Shown here: positions 39,864 through 51,532 of the stretch, piece by piece
Position numbering within the stretch: position 1 is the stretch's first letter
Layout of the letters: every line of letters begins with the position of its first letter
Assembly (NCBI RefSeq): GCF_014279795.1
Contig: NZ_CP047945.1
Span: 1,694,572 to 1,758,571, forward strand
Source: Synechococcus sp. PROS-7-1
GTDB lineage: Bacteria; Cyanobacteriota; Cyanobacteriia; PCC-6307; Cyanobiaceae
Direction: 5' to 3'
DNA: 64,000 nucleotides
The notes under the pieces: generated by a model
Database searches by the model: none
What the model saw: only the letters and a program-made list of their open reading frames with translations
What the model was told of the DNA's origin: nothing
Program-made: the position numbers and the translations under genes

Positions 39864-40714
39864 TGCCCCGCAGTCAGACCCAATCCATCCAGCGTCGGGC
39901 TTCGAAATCCTCGGGTCCGCTGCCTCCAAGCGTTGAACGTCGCAGGCGGTTAAGGCGAGAGCGACGGCGCGACCAGTTGATTCAGGCCTGGCGGATCCTG
40001 GTCTTCACCGGATCGTCCACCGCGCTGGCCTGGATCCTTCTCAGTGCAGGCTGGACGCTGCGCTCCATCGACCAGCTCCAAGTCGTCGGTAGTGATCGCC
40101 TCGGCCCAGACAACGTCGCCAAAGCAGGGCGGCTGCGCTTTCCACTTCCGCTGCTGTCGTTGAAACCGAGCACGCTGGAACGTCGCCTGATGGCGGAATT
40201 GCCTGTGCAGTCGGTAACCGTGCAACGGCGGTTACTGCCACCAGGCCTCGAGGTGGAACTGCAAGACCGACGCCCCATCGCCGCAGCTACACGCAGTGGA
40301 GCTGGGGGAATGGAGCAAGGCATGGTGGATCGTGAAGGGCACTGGATGCCCCTAACCGTGGCGCGCCAGGGCGAGGCACCGGCGAGTGCCGTTCGTGTGC
40401 AGGGCTGGATCCCAAGCCGCCGCTCAACCATCGCCAAGCTGCTCGAGCAAAGAGATCAGCTGGGCAGCCCCTTGGAGGTGATCCATGTGGCTCCCGATGG
40501 AGATCTCAGCCTGCGCACGGCCTCTCTCGGACTCGTCAAACTCGGCTCCAATGGAGCCCTCCTCGACCAGCAGCTCAACACTGTGGTCCAGTTGACACGC
40601 AGCCTTCCAGCCCAGCTGCGAGGTCAGAGCGACACCAGCATTGATCTATCAGACCCGAGCAAGCCCGAACTGCAATTGCCGGCAAAAGCGGCAAAGAAAG
40701 CGAGCGAATCCTGA
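39863..40714 (+). CDS. ftsQ: Cell division protein FtsQ
   Basis: 283 residues. A basic N-terminal cytoplasmic part, one membrane helix ([20 protein letters not shown]) and a POTRA domain ([40 protein letters not shown]) fit FtsQ/DivIB, which links early and late division proteins in the periplasm. It lies between the small membrane protein gene and ftsZ. Confidence 0.85.
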   Translation: MPRSQTQSIQRRASKSSGPLPPSVERRRRLRRERRRDQLIQAWRILVFTGSSTALAWILLSAGWTLRSIDQLQVVGSDRLGPDNVAKAGRLRFPLPLLSLKPSTLERRLMAELPVQSVTVQRRLLPPGLEVELQDRRPIAAATRSGAGGMEQGMVDREGHWMPLTVARQGEAPASAVRVQGWIPSRRSTIAKLLEQRDQLGSPLEVIHVAPDGDLSLRTASLGLVKLGSNGALLDQQLNTVVQLTRSLPAQLRGQSDTSIDLSDPSKPELQLPAKAAKKASES

Positions 40715-40787
40715 CCACTGGTTGCGTTCTCTGAGAAGGAAACCGAGTGTGTCCTCACTGTCGGCGATCGTCACTCGCAGGGACATA

Positions 40788-41942
40788 ATGCAAACGCAGC
40801 TCAACGGGTCAGCGGTACCAATGGAGATGGTGAACGGTCAAATATCGTCGTCTCCTGCAGCCGAAGGGATTCTTCCCAGTCAGTCAGCCCGCATTGAGGT
40901 GATCGGCGTTGGCGGTGGTGGCAGCAATGCCGTTAATCGCATGATCATGAGCGATCTCGAAGGAGTTGCTTATCGGGTCCTCAATACGGATGCCCAAGCC
41001 CTGATTCAGTCATCCGCCGAACATCGGGTTCAACTCGGTCAAACCCTCACCAGGGGTCTTGGCGCTGGGGGCAATCCCAACATCGGTCAGAAAGCGGCTG
41101 AAGAATCCCGCGCTGATCTTCAGCAGGCCATCCAGGGTGCTGACCTGGTCTTCATCGCTGCCGGCATGGGAGGCGGAACCGGCACCGGCGCTGCACCCGT
41201 TGTTGCTGAGGTCGCCAAGGAAAGTGGCGCTCTCACCGTTGGCATCGTCACCAAACCCTTTGGATTTGAAGGTCGCCGGCGGATGCGCCAGGCCGATGAA
41301 GGGATCGCTCGCCTGGCGGAACATGTGGACACCCTGATTGTGATCCCCAATGACAGGCTCAGGGATGCCATCGCAGGTGCTCCCCTTCAAGAAGCATTCC
41401 GCAGCGCCGACGATGTGTTGCGCATGGGTGTGAAGGGAATCAGCGACATCATCACCTGCCCAGGCCTAGTGAATGTGGATTTTGCCGATGTGCGTTCGGT
41501 GATGACCGAAGCCGGCACGGCTCTTCTTGGCATCGGTGTTGGATCCGGACGCTCCCGTGCCATCGAAGCAGCTCAGACCGCGATCAACAGCCCACTGCTT
41601 GAAGCGGCCCGGATCGATGGCGCCAAAGGATGCGTGATCAACATCAGTGGCGGTCGTGACATGACCCTTGAAGACATGACCAGCGCGTCCGAAGTGATCT
41701 ACGACGTGGTGGATCCCGAAGCCAACATCATCGTGGGAGCTGTGGTGGATGAGGCTCTCGAAGGGGAAATTCACGTGACAGTGATTGCCACCGGGTTCGA
41801 AAACGGTCAGCCCTATCGCAGTGAGCGCAGCATTCCCAAAGCGGCACCTTCGGCGTATGTAGCCCCTGAAACGTCAGAGTCTGGAGCCAGAATTCCCGAG
41901 TTTTTGCGTCAGCGTCAATCCCGTCAGGATCAAGCGAACTGA
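40788..41942 (+). CDS. ftsZ: Cell division GTPase FtsZ
   Basis: 384 residues from the ATG at 40788. The tubulin-like GTPase has [16 protein letters not shown], the signature loop [37 protein letters not shown] and the T7 region [12 protein letters not shown]. The C-terminal linker is short and the end ([16 protein letters not shown]) carries the conserved IPEFLR peptide that binds partners such as Ftn2 or SepF. It assembles the division ring. Confidence 0.96.
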   Translation: MQTQLNGSAVPMEMVNGQISSSPAAEGILPSQSARIEVIGVGGGGSNAVNRMIMSDLEGVAYRVLNTDAQALIQSSAEHRVQLGQTLTRGLGAGGNPNIGQKAAEESRADLQQAIQGADLVFIAAGMGGGTGTGAAPVVAEVAKESGALTVGIVTKPFGFEGRRRMRQADEGIARLAEHVDTLIVIPNDRLRDAIAGAPLQEAFRSADDVLRMGVKGISDIITCPGLVNVDFADVRSVMTEAGTALLGIGVGSGRSRAIEAAQTAINSPLLEAARIDGAKGCVINISGGRDMTLEDMTSASEVIYDVVDPEANIIVGAVVDEALEGEIHVTVIATGFENGQPYRSERSIPKAAPSAYVAPETSESGARIPEFLRQRQSRQDQAN

Positions 41943-41993
41943 AGGTGATCCTCCGCTGAGCATGCGCTGCCGATCAGCAGGAGATGAAGAGGG

Positions 41994-42091
41994 GTGACCC
42001 GGAATCCACGCCTGTCCCGAGCATCCCGTGTGGCTGCTGCCTTCCGGATCTGACCAGGTTTGGGCGTCTGAACCGCATGGGTCCGAGTCAC
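41994..42091 (-). ncRNA. ffs: Signal recognition particle RNA (4.5S type)
   Basis: On the minus strand the conserved domain IV core is CTGGTCAGATCCGGAAGGC followed by AGCAGCC. The outer helix GTGACTCGGA/TCCGGGTCAC pairs over ten bases (one G-T), bounding a hairpin RNA of about 98 bases. A possible -10 (TAACAT) lies just upstream on the minus strand. It pairs functionally with Ffh (8761-10248). It runs against the flanking rightward genes. Confidence 0.88.
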
Positions 42092-42133
42092 TTCGGATGT
42101 TAGCAATGGACTCCCGCTGCCTAGAGGAAGAGG

Positions 42134-42952
42134 TTGAGAGCCTCTGATCTGATCCGGTTCAAACAATCCGGCCGCCCCATCACGATGCTCACGGCTTGGG
42201 ATGCCCTGAGCGCCTCAGTCGTCGAAGAAGCAGGAGCTGACATCGTGCTGGTCGGGGACTCGTTGGCGATGGTGAGCCTTGGGCACACCACCACGCTGCC
42301 TGTGACCCTTGAGCAGATGCTGCTTCACACCCAGGCGGTCTGCAGAGGGTTGCGCAAGCCTGCATCCGAGCAGCCTTTGGTGATCACCGATCTGCCCTTT
42401 CTCAGCTACCAGTGCGGTCTCGACCGTGCCGTGGCCGCTGCAGGGCACTTGCTGAAGCACTCCTCAGCAGCCGGCGTGAAGCTGGAAGGCGCCGAGCCGG
42501 AGGTGGTGGAGGTGATCGAGCGGCTGGTGAGGATGGGAATTCCCGTCATGGGCCACTTAGGTCTGACACCCCAATCCGTGCATCAGCTGGGGTACCGCCG
42601 CCAAGCGAAGGATCCAGTGAGCCAGGAGCGCTTACTACGCCAGGCCACCAGCCTCGAGACGGCCGGTTGTTTTGCGATGGTTCTGGAGCACGTGCCGGAG
42701 GCCCTTGCAGGCCGAATGCGCAGAAACCTTCAAATCCCTGTGATCGGAATCGGCGCTGGGCAGGACTGTGATGGCCAGGTCAGCGTGACGGCCGATCTCC
42801 TGGGGCTGACACCCAGGCAACCACCCTTCAGCCCCGCGCGCCTGGATGGGAGGACTCTGGGCATTGCAGCGCTTCGCTCCTGGCTGGAGGAGCAGCGTCA
42901 GCCGGCAGCAGATCCCACCACTGCACAACCTCCACCAGGATCTGATTGCTGA
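42134..42952 (+). CDS. panB: 3-methyl-2-oxobutanoate hydroxymethyltransferase
   Basis: 272 residues from a TTG at 42134, preceded by GAGGAAGAGG. Motifs: [77 protein letters not shown] and [20 protein letters not shown]. It makes ketopantoate in the pantothenate pathway. Its last 125 bases overlap the convergent hemW gene, an unusually long overlap. Confidence 0.92.
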   Translation: MRASDLIRFKQSGRPITMLTAWDALSASVVEEAGADIVLVGDSLAMVSLGHTTTLPVTLEQMLLHTQAVCRGLRKPASEQPLVITDLPFLSYQCGLDRAVAAAGHLLKHSSAAGVKLEGAEPEVVEVIERLVRMGIPVMGHLGLTPQSVHQLGYRRQAKDPVSQERLLRQATSLETAGCFAMVLEHVPEALAGRMRRNLQIPVIGIGAGQDCDGQVSVTADLLGLTPRQPPFSPARLDGRTLGIAALRSWLEEQRQPAADPTTAQPPPGSDC

Positions 42953-44129
42953 GGGCCATGCCAAGGGGGTCTGTGAGTCGCCAGCGATGCCCCCGTTTCA
43001 CCATCAAGCCTTGCGTGAGGAACTCCTGCCAACGCTGTTCCAACGCAGGGAGATACAAGGAACAGCGCTGGGCCGTCCACCCACAGCACTGGGCTTGTTG
43101 CAGCAAATCCACCCCTTCCCGACGGCGTAGCCCCACCAACAGTCGGTCTTCGAGACTGAGCGGCTGCGCACTATCCAGCAGCAGCGAGGCATGGGGCCCT
43201 TCCCGCTGTTGCTGCTCGAGCCACAGGGCATAGGCCTCCCGAGTGCGCGGCCTGGCGAATCGCTCGCCCCAGGGGGCACTGGTGGCGCCGAGACCAAAGG
43301 CCCACCATCCCGCACCACTCCAATACACGCGGTTGTGGCGGGACGCATGCCCCGGCCTGGAGAAATTGGAAATCTCATAGCGGCAGTAGCCCGCATCGAA
43401 AAGGTGCTTCGTCGTGAAAGCGATTCGATCGGCGGCTCCGTCCTCATCGGGCAGCATGAGCGTGCCCTGCTGCTCGCGTCTGGCGAACACGGTGCCGGCC
43501 TCAATGCTGAGGTCGTAGATCGAGAGGTGAGGAGGGTGCAGCGCTACAGCTTCTGTCAACGCAGCAGACCAGGCCGCATCACTCTGATCGGGAAGATTGC
43601 GGATCAGATCCAGGCTCCAGCTACGAAGACGTCCCTCCTGCAGGAAGCGGTGCATCCAGCGGCAGGCCTCAAGCACGTCCGTCCGGCGATGCCGCCGCCC
43701 CAGAGCGGCAAGAACAGTGTCATCGAAGCTCTGCCCACCGAGGCTCACCCGGTTCACCCCATGACGGACCAGCGCCGTGAGTTCAGCGAGAGAGAAGCTG
43801 GCTGGATCCATTTCCAACGTGATCTCTGCCCCTTGCTGCAGGCCGAAACGATCCGCAAGGGCATCGAGTAGGCATCCCACCTGATCCGGTGTTAACAGAG
43901 ACGGGGTGCCGCCACCGATGTAGACCGTTGCCAGCGGAGGACCTGGTGGCGACGCACGGATCTCCTGAAGAATCTGGTCCAGATAGAGCGCAATGGAACG
44001 ACTGCCAGGACCATCCAGCGCATTGACGCGATCACCGAGAGGGACCACTGCGAAATCGCAGTAAAAGCAGCGGCGATGGCAAAAAGGAATATGGAGATAC
44101 GCGCTTCGGGGCGCGGGTGCGGACATCAT
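42828..44129 (-). CDS. hemW: HemW-like radical SAM protein
   Basis: 433 residues. The radical SAM cluster is [19 protein letters not shown], followed by [37 protein letters not shown] and [20 protein letters not shown]. The HemN C-terminal region ends near [20 protein letters not shown]. HemW members act as haem chaperones rather than coproporphyrinogen dehydrogenases. A tail of about 30 extra residues is encoded opposite panB. Confidence 0.88.
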   Translation of the reverse strand: MMSAPAPRSAYLHIPFCHRRCFYCDFAVVPLGDRVNALDGPGSRSIALYLDQILQEIRASPPGPPLATVYIGGGTPSLLTPDQVGCLLDALADRFGLQQGAEITLEMDPASFSLAELTALVRHGVNRVSLGGQSFDDTVLAALGRRHRRTDVLEACRWMHRFLQEGRLRSWSLDLIRNLPDQSDAAWSAALTEAVALHPPHLSIYDLSIEAGTVFARREQQGTLMLPDEDGAADRIAFTTKHLFDAGYCRYEISNFSRPGHASRHNRVYWSGAGWWAFGLGATSAPWGERFARPRTREAYALWLEQQQREGPHASLLLDSAQPLSLEDRLLVGLRRREGVDLLQQAQCCGWTAQRCSLYLPALEQRWQEFLTQGLMVKRGHRWRLTDPLGMALSNQILVEVVQWWDLLPADAAPPARSEALQCPESSHPGARG

Positions 44130-44197
44130 CCCGAGCCAAACGATCGACGATGATGCATGCTGCCTTCAAACGGAGTGAGCAGCCGGAATCCAACACG

Positions 44198-45352
44198 ATG
44201 GTTGAAGCGCTCATTCTCATTCTGTTTCTCATCTCCGGTTCAGCCACCGGCTGGATGGGAGTGCACCTGCTGCCCCAGGAGCTTCTCGATGATGTGAATG
44301 CCCAGTGGGTGCGCTTCGGGCTCACGGCTGCCGGAGCGGGCATCGGCATCGTGGCAGGGCTGGTCTTCCGCAGGCTGCGGCAGCAATTGATGCGGCAGGT
44401 CCGCACCATGCCCACCGATCTCTTGGTGAGTCGGGCTGTGGGACTGATCCTCGGGCTTCTGGTGGCCAACCTGCTGCTAGCACCAATCCTGTTGCTGCCT
44501 TTGGCAGGAGCCAGCTCCTTGGTGAAACCCCTGGCAGCCATCCTCAGCAACGGATTCTTCGGCGTCTTGGGATACAACCTGGCCGAAGTTCACGGACGGA
44601 CCCTTCTGAGGCTTTTCAATCCGACCTCAACGGAAGCGTTGCTGGTGGCTGATGGTGTTCTGACACCAGCAACGGCCAAGATTCTTGACACCAGCGTGAT
44701 CATCGACGGACGCATCCGGGGAATGGTCGGCTGCGGCCTGCTTGAAGGCAAGGTGATCGTGGCGCAGACCGTGATTGATGAGATGCAGCAGCTTGCTGAC
44801 TCCAACAACCTGGAGAAGCGCGGCAAAGGGCGCCGTGGACTCAAGTTGCTCAATGAATTGCGAGAGGCCTACGAGCGCCGCCTGGTGATTAACACCACCC
44901 GCTACGACGGTGCTGGCACCGATGACCGTCTGCTTCAGCTCACTGAAGACACCGGTGGCACCCTGGTAACCGCAGATTTCAACCTGGCCCAGGTCGCCCG
45001 CCTGAAGGATCTGAAGGTGATGAATCTCAGCGAACTCGTGATTGCGTTGCGTCCCGAAGTGCAGCCCGGCGATGAACTCAATCTAAAAATCGTGCGAGAG
45101 GGCAAAGAGGATCACCAAGGTGTGGCCTACCTGGAGGACGGCACGATGGTGGTGGTGGAAAATGCCCGCTCGGCGATTGGAGAACGCCGCCCTGTGGTGA
45201 TCACTGGTGCCCTCCAGAATCCCAGCGGACGCATGGTGTTCGCCCGTTTGGATCAAGATCGTGCCCCAAGCGTGGTGGGCAAGGAGAGCAAGGCGTCCAA
45301 AGCACCCCGGAAGTCCAAAAGCAATGAGCGTCCGGCGCCGGAATCCCGCTAG
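44198..45352 (+). CDS. PIN/TRAM domain membrane protein (YacL-like)
   Basis: 384 residues from the ATG at 44198 (MVEALILILFLISGSATGWM). About four N-terminal membrane helices are followed by a PIN nuclease-like domain (AKILDTSVIIDGRIRGMVG, VIDEMQQLADSNN, GTLVTADFNLAQVARLK) with the expected acidic residues, and a TRAM RNA-binding domain. The C-terminal tail is Lys/Ser-rich. The family is widespread in Gram-positives and cyanobacteria with unclear function. It diverges from hemW by about 68 bases. Confidence 0.82.
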   Translation: MVEALILILFLISGSATGWMGVHLLPQELLDDVNAQWVRFGLTAAGAGIGIVAGLVFRRLRQQLMRQVRTMPTDLLVSRAVGLILGLLVANLLLAPILLLPLAGASSLVKPLAAILSNGFFGVLGYNLAEVHGRTLLRLFNPTSTEALLVADGVLTPATAKILDTSVIIDGRIRGMVGCGLLEGKVIVAQTVIDEMQQLADSNNLEKRGKGRRGLKLLNELREAYERRLVINTTRYDGAGTDDRLLQLTEDTGGTLVTADFNLAQVARLKDLKVMNLSELVIALRPEVQPGDELNLKIVREGKEDHQGVAYLEDGTMVVVENARSAIGERRPVVITGALQNPSGRMVFARLDQDRAPSVVGKESKASKAPRKSKSNERPAPESR

Positions 45353-45382
45353 GCTCCTGCCACGACAGGAGATGAGAAGCGG

Positions 45383-46054
45383 ATGACCACGTCAGCCCCG
45401 TATTACGGCGACTCGTCGGTGATGAGAACGCCACCGCCGGATCTGCCGTCGCTGCTGCTCAAGGAAAGAATCGTCTACCTCGGGCTTCCTCTCTTTTCAG
45501 ATGACGACACCAAGCGTCAGGTGGGCATCGATGTCACAGAGCTGATCATCGCCCAACTCCTGTATCTGGAGTTCGACAATCCCGATAAGCCGATTTACTT
45601 CTATATCAACTCCACTGGCACCAGCTGGTACACCGGTGACGCCATCGGCTTTGAAACCGAGGCCTTCGCGATCTGCGACACCCTTCGTTACGTGAAACCG
45701 CCTGTTCACACCATCTGCATCGGCCAGGCGATGGGAACGGCGGCAGTGATCCTTTCAGCCGGCACGAAAGGGCAGCGCGCAGCTCTTCCCCACGCTTCAA
45801 TCGTGCTGCACCAACCCCGTAGTGGTGCCCGCGGCCAAGCCACCGACATTCAGATCCGCGCGCAAGAGGTTCTCCATAACAAGCGCGCCATGCTTGAAAT
45901 CCTTTCCACTAACACCGGGCGCTCAGTGGAGGAACTGTCGAAAGATTCCGACCGCATGAGCTATCTCACCCCTGAGCAAGCCAAGGACTACGGACTGATC
46001 GATCGCGTCCTCACCAGTCGTAAGGATCTTCCGGCGCCGGTTCCCGCCGCCTGA
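45383..46054 (+). CDS. clpR: ClpR, inactive Clp protease subunit
   Basis: 223 residues of ClpP fold. The catalytic serine position is Ala116 in [14 protein letters not shown], and the oxyanion glycine strand of ClpP is replaced by [10 protein letters not shown]. The histidine (His143 in VLHQPRSG) is kept. This fits cyanobacterial ClpR, which forms mixed rings with ClpP3 that work with ClpC. It is followed after 46 bases by an active clpP. Confidence 0.88.
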   Translation: MTTSAPYYGDSSVMRTPPPDLPSLLLKERIVYLGLPLFSDDDTKRQVGIDVTELIIAQLLYLEFDNPDKPIYFYINSTGTSWYTGDAIGFETEAFAICDTLRYVKPPVHTICIGQAMGTAAVILSAGTKGQRAALPHASIVLHQPRSGARGQATDIQIRAQEVLHNKRAMLEILSTNTGRSVEELSKDSDRMSYLTPEQAKDYGLIDRVLTSRKDLPAPVPAA

Positions 46055-46100
46055 ACACCTTTCATCCCCACCCTCTCCCACACGTCATCCCCCAGGAACC

Positions 46101-46703
46101 ATGCCCATCGGAACCCCAAGCGTCCCTTACCGCCTTCCCGGCAGCCAGATGGAGCGCTGGGTCGACATCTACACCCGCCTGGGAGTGGAGAGGATCTTGT
46201 TTCTTGGCTCAGAAGTCAATGATGCCGTCGCCAACAGCCTCGTCGCTCAGATGCTGTATCTCGATTCCGAGGACAGCGGCAAGCCGATTTACCTCTACAT
46301 CAATTCCCCCGGCGGCTCGGTAACAGCAGGCTTGGCCATCTACGACACGATGCAGTACGTCAAGAGTGACGTGGTCACCATCTGTGTCGGCCTGGCCGCC
46401 TCGATGGGCGCGTTTCTGCTTGCAGCCGGTACCAAAGGAAAGCGCCTGGCACTGCCTCACAGCCGGATCATGATCCACCAACCCCTGGGCGGAACGGCGC
46501 AGCGGCAGGCCAGCGACATCGAGATCGAAGCCCAGGAAATTTTGCGCATGAAAGAGATGCTCAACCGCTCCATGGCAGAGATGAGCGGCCAAAGCTTCGA
46601 GAAAGTCGAGAAGGACACCGATCGTGACTACTTCCTCAGCAGCCAGGAGGCCAAGGACTATGGCCTCATCGATCGCGTGATCGCTCATCCGAACGAGGCC
46701 TGA
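46101..46703 (+). CDS. clpP: ATP-dependent Clp protease proteolytic subunit (ClpP3-type by position)
   Basis: 200 residues. Catalytic Ser101 in [12 protein letters not shown], His126 in [10 protein letters not shown] and an Asp near 176 in [13 protein letters not shown] are intact, as is the [10 protein letters not shown] strand. Placement right after clpR suggests it is the ClpP3 partner of the ClpP3/R core. Cytoplasmic protein quality control. Confidence 0.93.
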   Translation: MPIGTPSVPYRLPGSQMERWVDIYTRLGVERILFLGSEVNDAVANSLVAQMLYLDSEDSGKPIYLYINSPGGSVTAGLAIYDTMQYVKSDVVTICVGLAASMGAFLLAAGTKGKRLALPHSRIMIHQPLGGTAQRQASDIEIEAQEILRMKEMLNRSMAEMSGQSFEKVEKDTDRDYFLSSQEAKDYGLIDRVIAHPNEA

Positions 46704-46723
46704 GCCACCCGGCGCTTGCGTAA

Positions 46724-47755
<1,032 letters not shown>

Positions 47756-47783
47756 GCCAGGGACCATTCAGCCCATCGTCCTG

Positions 47784-48779
47784 GTGATCGCCGCTGCCGG
47801 TCTCGACTGGTTGATCGGAGATCCCCGGTGGTTGCCCCATCCCGTGGTGTGGATGGGGCAAGCCATCCGCTATCTCAGGCAACGGCTGGAACCTTGGGCG
47901 GGAGATCGTCCCAGGGAACTGCGCTTGAGTGGTGGTCTGATTACGACGGCGCTGGTGTTGACCAGCGTTGGCGCTGGATGGCTGATCGAGCGTTTTTGGC
48001 TGCAGTCCAGCGGACTTTGGCAGTGGGCTGCTGGTTTGATCCTCGTGATGGCGCTGGCCAGTGCTCTGGCGGCACGAAGCCTTCACGACAGTGTCATCGC
48101 CGTGGTGAAGGCCCTCCCAGACCAGGACGACGCAGAGCCGACCCTTGCACGGGAGCGACTGAGCTGGATTGTGGGCCGGGAGACGAACCAGCTCTGCGGC
48201 AATGAGATTTTGCGCGCAGCAGCGGAAACGGCCAGTGAAAATGCCGTTGATGGCGTCTTCGCGCCCCTGTTCTGGATGCTCGTTGGCGTTGTTCTCTGGA
48301 GAGCAGGCTGGCTCCAGGGTCCTGGCCCTCTCGCGCTCGCCTGGGGTTTCAAGGCCAGCAGCACCCTTGATTCCATGCTGGGCTACAAGCGCGGAAGATT
48401 GCGCTGGCTGGGGACAGCAGGCGCCCGTTTGGACGACGCCCTCACCTGGCTGCCGTGCCGATTGGTGATGGTGACGCTGCCCCTGATCAGCCGCAGCTGG
48501 TGGATGTGGCCCTCATTGGTACGGGCGGCGGAACGGGATGGATCCCTGGATCCCTCACCGAACGCTGGACGGTCGGAAGCGATCTACGCCCATTGCGCCG
48601 ATGTTCAGCTTGGAGGCAGCAACCGCTATGGGGACACGTGGATCGACAAACCCCTTCTGAAGGCTGGAGGCGCTGAAGCCGACCCGCACGGAGTACGAAC
48701 CATCCTCAATCTGTCGGCGCGACTGGAATCGCTGTGGCTATTTGCAGCGGGAGGACTGAGCCTGCTCACGAAGCAATGA
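47784..48779 (+). CDS. cobD: Adenosylcobinamide-phosphate synthase CbiB/CobD
   Basis: 331 residues from a GTG at 47784. A membrane protein with LDWLIGDPRWLPHPVVWMGQ near the start, TASENAVDGVFAPLFWMLVG and GFKASSTLDSMLGYKRGR in the middle, and SPNAGRSEAIYAHCADVQLG towards the end, all CbiB signatures. It attaches aminopropanol (or a variant) to adenosylcobyric acid in cobamide synthesis, here presumably pseudocobalamin. Confidence 0.92.
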   Translation: MIAAAGLDWLIGDPRWLPHPVVWMGQAIRYLRQRLEPWAGDRPRELRLSGGLITTALVLTSVGAGWLIERFWLQSSGLWQWAAGLILVMALASALAARSLHDSVIAVVKALPDQDDAEPTLARERLSWIVGRETNQLCGNEILRAAAETASENAVDGVFAPLFWMLVGVVLWRAGWLQGPGPLALAWGFKASSTLDSMLGYKRGRLRWLGTAGARLDDALTWLPCRLVMVTLPLISRSWWMWPSLVRAAERDGSLDPSPNAGRSEAIYAHCADVQLGGSNRYGDTWIDKPLLKAGGAEADPHGVRTILNLSARLESLWLFAAGGLSLLTKQ

Positions 48780-48780
48780 C

Positions 48781-49509
48781 TTAGCGGGTGTGAAAACGTC
48801 CCAAGATCAGGGCAATGAGAATGGCCACATACAGCTGGCCACTCACAGTGATCACCGTGACGATGACTTGGGACGTGACATCAGCAGAGTTCATCACTCC
48901 GGATCCAACAGTGGTGAGCAGGTTGAACGAGGCCGCCATCAGCACCGGGGCGTAACGCTCCACAGCCAGCGCCCCGCCCCCTGTGAGAGACGCATGATCA
49001 CCCTGGGTCAATACGGACAGATCAAAGGCCGATGGATGCAGCTCGAGAGCTGCAGTCAGCAGAACTCCACCCGCAATCCCAATCAGGAGGTACCCCTGCG
49101 CAGCCCCCATCACCACAGCCACAGTCACAAACGGCTCTCGGATCAGCGACCGAATCATCCACAAAACATTCACGAAGAAAAAAACAGTCCAGACGAGCAC
49201 ATGCGGCAGCGTGAGCCAATGACCAAAAGCCGGCAGAAAAAACAAGGCCAAGTGCCAGATCACTTCGAGTGCAATCGCTAGAAATCCGAGAACGTAGATC
49301 GACCTGATTTGACGCTTGATTCGGCTGTAACGCACAACAAATCCCATCAGCACGACTGCCAAGGAGATCAGAAGAGCCGACAGAAAAAACGGATATTGAA
49401 CCGCAAACGGGAGCAAAAGCAGAAACAGCAACTTATTGACCAGGAGTAGGAAGTAACCCCTATGACGGAAGCGGAGACGCTGGATCTGCTCTTTCGAGTA
49501 ATGCCTCAT
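48781..49509 (-). CDS. Ion channel-like protein with altered pore filter
   Basis: 242 residues with about six hydrophobic segments. The last part has the two-helix pore layout of the Ion_trans_2 family: a pore loop FNLLTTVGSGVMNSADV (TTVGSG at 199-204) then GQLYVAILIALILGRFH, which is typical of the inner helix. The canonical potassium filter TVGYG is TVGSG here and the aspartate after it is absent, so potassium selectivity is uncertain. It converges on cobD with one base between. Confidence 0.7.
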   Translation of the reverse strand: MRHYSKEQIQRLRFRHRGYFLLLVNKLLFLLLLPFAVQYPFFLSALLISLAVVLMGFVVRYSRIKRQIRSIYVLGFLAIALEVIWHLALFFLPAFGHWLTLPHVLVWTVFFFVNVLWMIRSLIREPFVTVAVVMGAAQGYLLIGIAGGVLLTAALELHPSAFDLSVLTQGDHASLTGGGALAVERYAPVLMAASFNLLTTVGSGVMNSADVTSQVIVTVITVSGQLYVAILIALILGRFHTR

Positions 49510-49518
49510 TCCTATGGA

Positions 49519-50298
49519 TCAGTAAGCGCCACGATCCATCGGCAACAGAAGAACTCCAAATGTGCGCAAAATGATGGCGGAATCCAGAAAGAATGAACGA
49601 CCTCTGGCATACGCCAGATCCAGTCGAACCCGTTTTGCGTAACTGAGGTTATTGCGACCGCTTACCTGCCAAAGCCCAGTCAGTCCTGGGCGGACGGCCA
49701 GGACCTCGTCCATGTAGTCGGAGTAGCGCTCAATTTCCTTATCGACGATCGGTCTGGGCCCCACCACGCTCATCTCTCCACGCAACACATTGAGGAACTG
49801 GGGAAGTTCATCGAGGCTTGATCGCCTGAGGAAACGGCCAATCGGCGTAATCCGCGGATCTTCCCGCAGCTTGAAATCACGCTCAAACTCAGCACGCATG
49901 GCTGGCGATCGCTCCAACACCTGAGCCAGCACGGCATCCGCATCGGCTCGCATGGTGCGGAATTTGATGCAGCCAAAGCGACGGTATCCCCGGCCAACGC
50001 GTTTCTGCACATAAAACACCGGTCCCGGAGAGCTGAGCTTCACCAGTGCTGCCAACAAGCCAAACAACGGTGCTCCCAACGCGAGAACGGCGAGTGAAAA
50101 GAGCACATCACCACTGCGCTTGATGGTTCTCCCCACTCGGCTTTGACGGCGAACGAGGGTGAGGGCTGTCAGGCTCGAGGCAGGAGCGGAAATCAGCTCG
50201 AGATGCCGTCGAGAAGCACGGCGGCTCATCCCGGAAGCCGAAGGCTTCAGCACGGATTTCCGGGATGAACCGACCAATCCCTGTCCCTTGCGTCTCAT
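49519..50298 (-). CDS. Polyprenyl-phosphate sugar-1-phosphate transferase
   Basis: 259 residues from the ATG at 50298. A basic N terminus, one membrane helix (GDVLFSLAVLALGAPLFGLL) and the bacterial sugar transferase domain: SSPGPVFYVQKRVGRGYRRF, KFRTMRADADA, FLRRSSLDELPQFLNVLRGE, MSVVGPRPIV and VRPGLTGLWQVSGRNNL, ending in RGAY. It starts exopolysaccharide or O-antigen-like synthesis by loading a sugar phosphate on undecaprenyl phosphate. No other glycan genes are in the window. It lies 9 bases upstream of the channel gene. Confidence 0.9.
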   Translation of the reverse strand: MRRKGQGLVGSSRKSVLKPSASGMSRRASRRHLELISAPASSLTALTLVRRQSRVGRTIKRSGDVLFSLAVLALGAPLFGLLAALVKLSSPGPVFYVQKRVGRGYRRFGCIKFRTMRADADAVLAQVLERSPAMRAEFERDFKLREDPRITPIGRFLRRSSLDELPQFLNVLRGEMSVVGPRPIVDKEIERYSDYMDEVLAVRPGLTGLWQVSGRNNLSYAKRVRLDLAYARGRSFFLDSAIILRTFGVLLLPMDRGAY

Positions 50299-50473
50299 CC
50301 CAATCAACCGCAAAGACAACGATCCGTCAGCCGTGCGGGGCCAGTAGCAGCAACGGCACAGAACCAATGCACACGACCTTGACTCCGCATCAAGCCGTCT
50401 CACAACGCGACAGATTCATCACGAAGTCTCTCAGGCAATTGCCGCCGAGGCGACTTGTCCCGAAGCTTGGGGC

Positions 50474-50731
50474 ATGGCAACGACCAGCACCCCTCTCAAC
50501 AGCCTGCTCGAGGAGTCCCTCAAGGAGCCCTCAATCGGTGAAACCGGCAACTTTCGATGGCATGCCACGCCTGTGGGCATCGCCGCGCTCTGGCAATCCA
50601 ACAACCAGCCTCTCACCCCTCCCTTTGACGATGCCCTCAAAGAGGGACTGGAAGTCGGACTCGATCTCACTCGCGAAGAACGCGAATTTCATCAGGTCAG
50701 CCTTGGGCTCGTTCTGCTGTTTCATTCCTAA
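50474..50731 (+). CDS. Small hypothetical protein (85 aa)
   Basis: 85 residues, soluble, with no recognised domain: NFRWHATPVGIAALWQSNNQ and LTREEREFHQVSLGLVLLFH. GGGG five bases ahead of the ATG may serve as ribosome site. It stands alone between divergent sugar transferase and convergent DUF1345 genes, its stop touching the DUF1345 stop. Confidence 0.55.
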   Translation: MATTSTPLNSLLEESLKEPSIGETGNFRWHATPVGIAALWQSNNQPLTPPFDDALKEGLEVGLDLTREEREFHQVSLGLVLLFHS

Positions 50732-51457
50732 TCAGGCACTAGTGACCAGGTTGAGCACAGCAGAAATCACCGTTGAATAAAAAAGAAAGCTCACAATGGA
50801 GTGAAACCACACCACTCTACGAATCCTTGAATCTTCAAGTGTTACATCACTCATGGCATAGGTGAGGCCTACCGCGAAAGCGACGTAAAGAAAATCGGTA
50901 AAAATTGGTTCATTTCCTTCGAAGATCAATCCCTGAGGGGACTCACCGCTCTCGCCACTGCGAGGGTTGAGCTGAAAATAACTCTTGGCATAGTGGATGC
51001 CAAAACCATTGTGCAATTGCATCCACGTAGCGAACATAGACAGAAAGTAAACAACAATTCTCAACCATTCCGGCAAGAAACTCTGACCAGAATGAATGTC
51101 GCTAATGCTTAAGCTCAACAGGGCAATACTCATAAATGTAAACAAAACCGTCCTGAGAATCAGTCGCATGCGACGAGCTCTTTCATGGCCGAAGAGCGTT
51201 CGTGTCTGCGGAAGATTCAATCGTGATGCACAAACATTGAAACGGACAAGGTCGAGCAACATAGCGCTGAGAAACCCAACAGAAAAGGCTTCATCAAGCA
51301 CATTCCAGCGCGCCCCCATCAAGCAGAAGATGATCAGGGCAACAACAACACCAATCGAGCCAGCGATCTTGGCGCGCTCTAGATCATGAAACGCACTGAA
51401 CAGCCGATGGGGAAAAGGGGAGGCCGTCAGAACCACCTGTTCACGATTCAAATCCAT
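50732..51457 (-). CDS. DUF1345 family membrane protein
   Basis: 241 residues with about five membrane helices. The family pattern is the C-terminal FTDFLYVAFAVGLTYAMSDV followed by RVVWFHSIVSFLFYSTVISA. Function unknown. The gene is visibly richer in A and T than its neighbours, which would fit recent gain, but no mobile element borders it. Confidence 0.8.
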   Translation of the reverse strand: MDLNREQVVLTASPFPHRLFSAFHDLERAKIAGSIGVVVALIIFCLMGARWNVLDEAFSVGFLSAMLLDLVRFNVCASRLNLPQTRTLFGHERARRMRLILRTVLFTFMSIALLSLSISDIHSGQSFLPEWLRIVVYFLSMFATWMQLHNGFGIHYAKSYFQLNPRSGESGESPQGLIFEGNEPIFTDFLYVAFAVGLTYAMSDVTLEDSRIRRVVWFHSIVSFLFYSTVISAVLNLVTSA

Positions 51458-51532
51458 TCAGAGGTCAGGAACCGGTTCCAAACGAGTCTTTACTCCCAAT
51501 GCTTAAGTTAAGGGAGGTTTTTTGACACGGCC

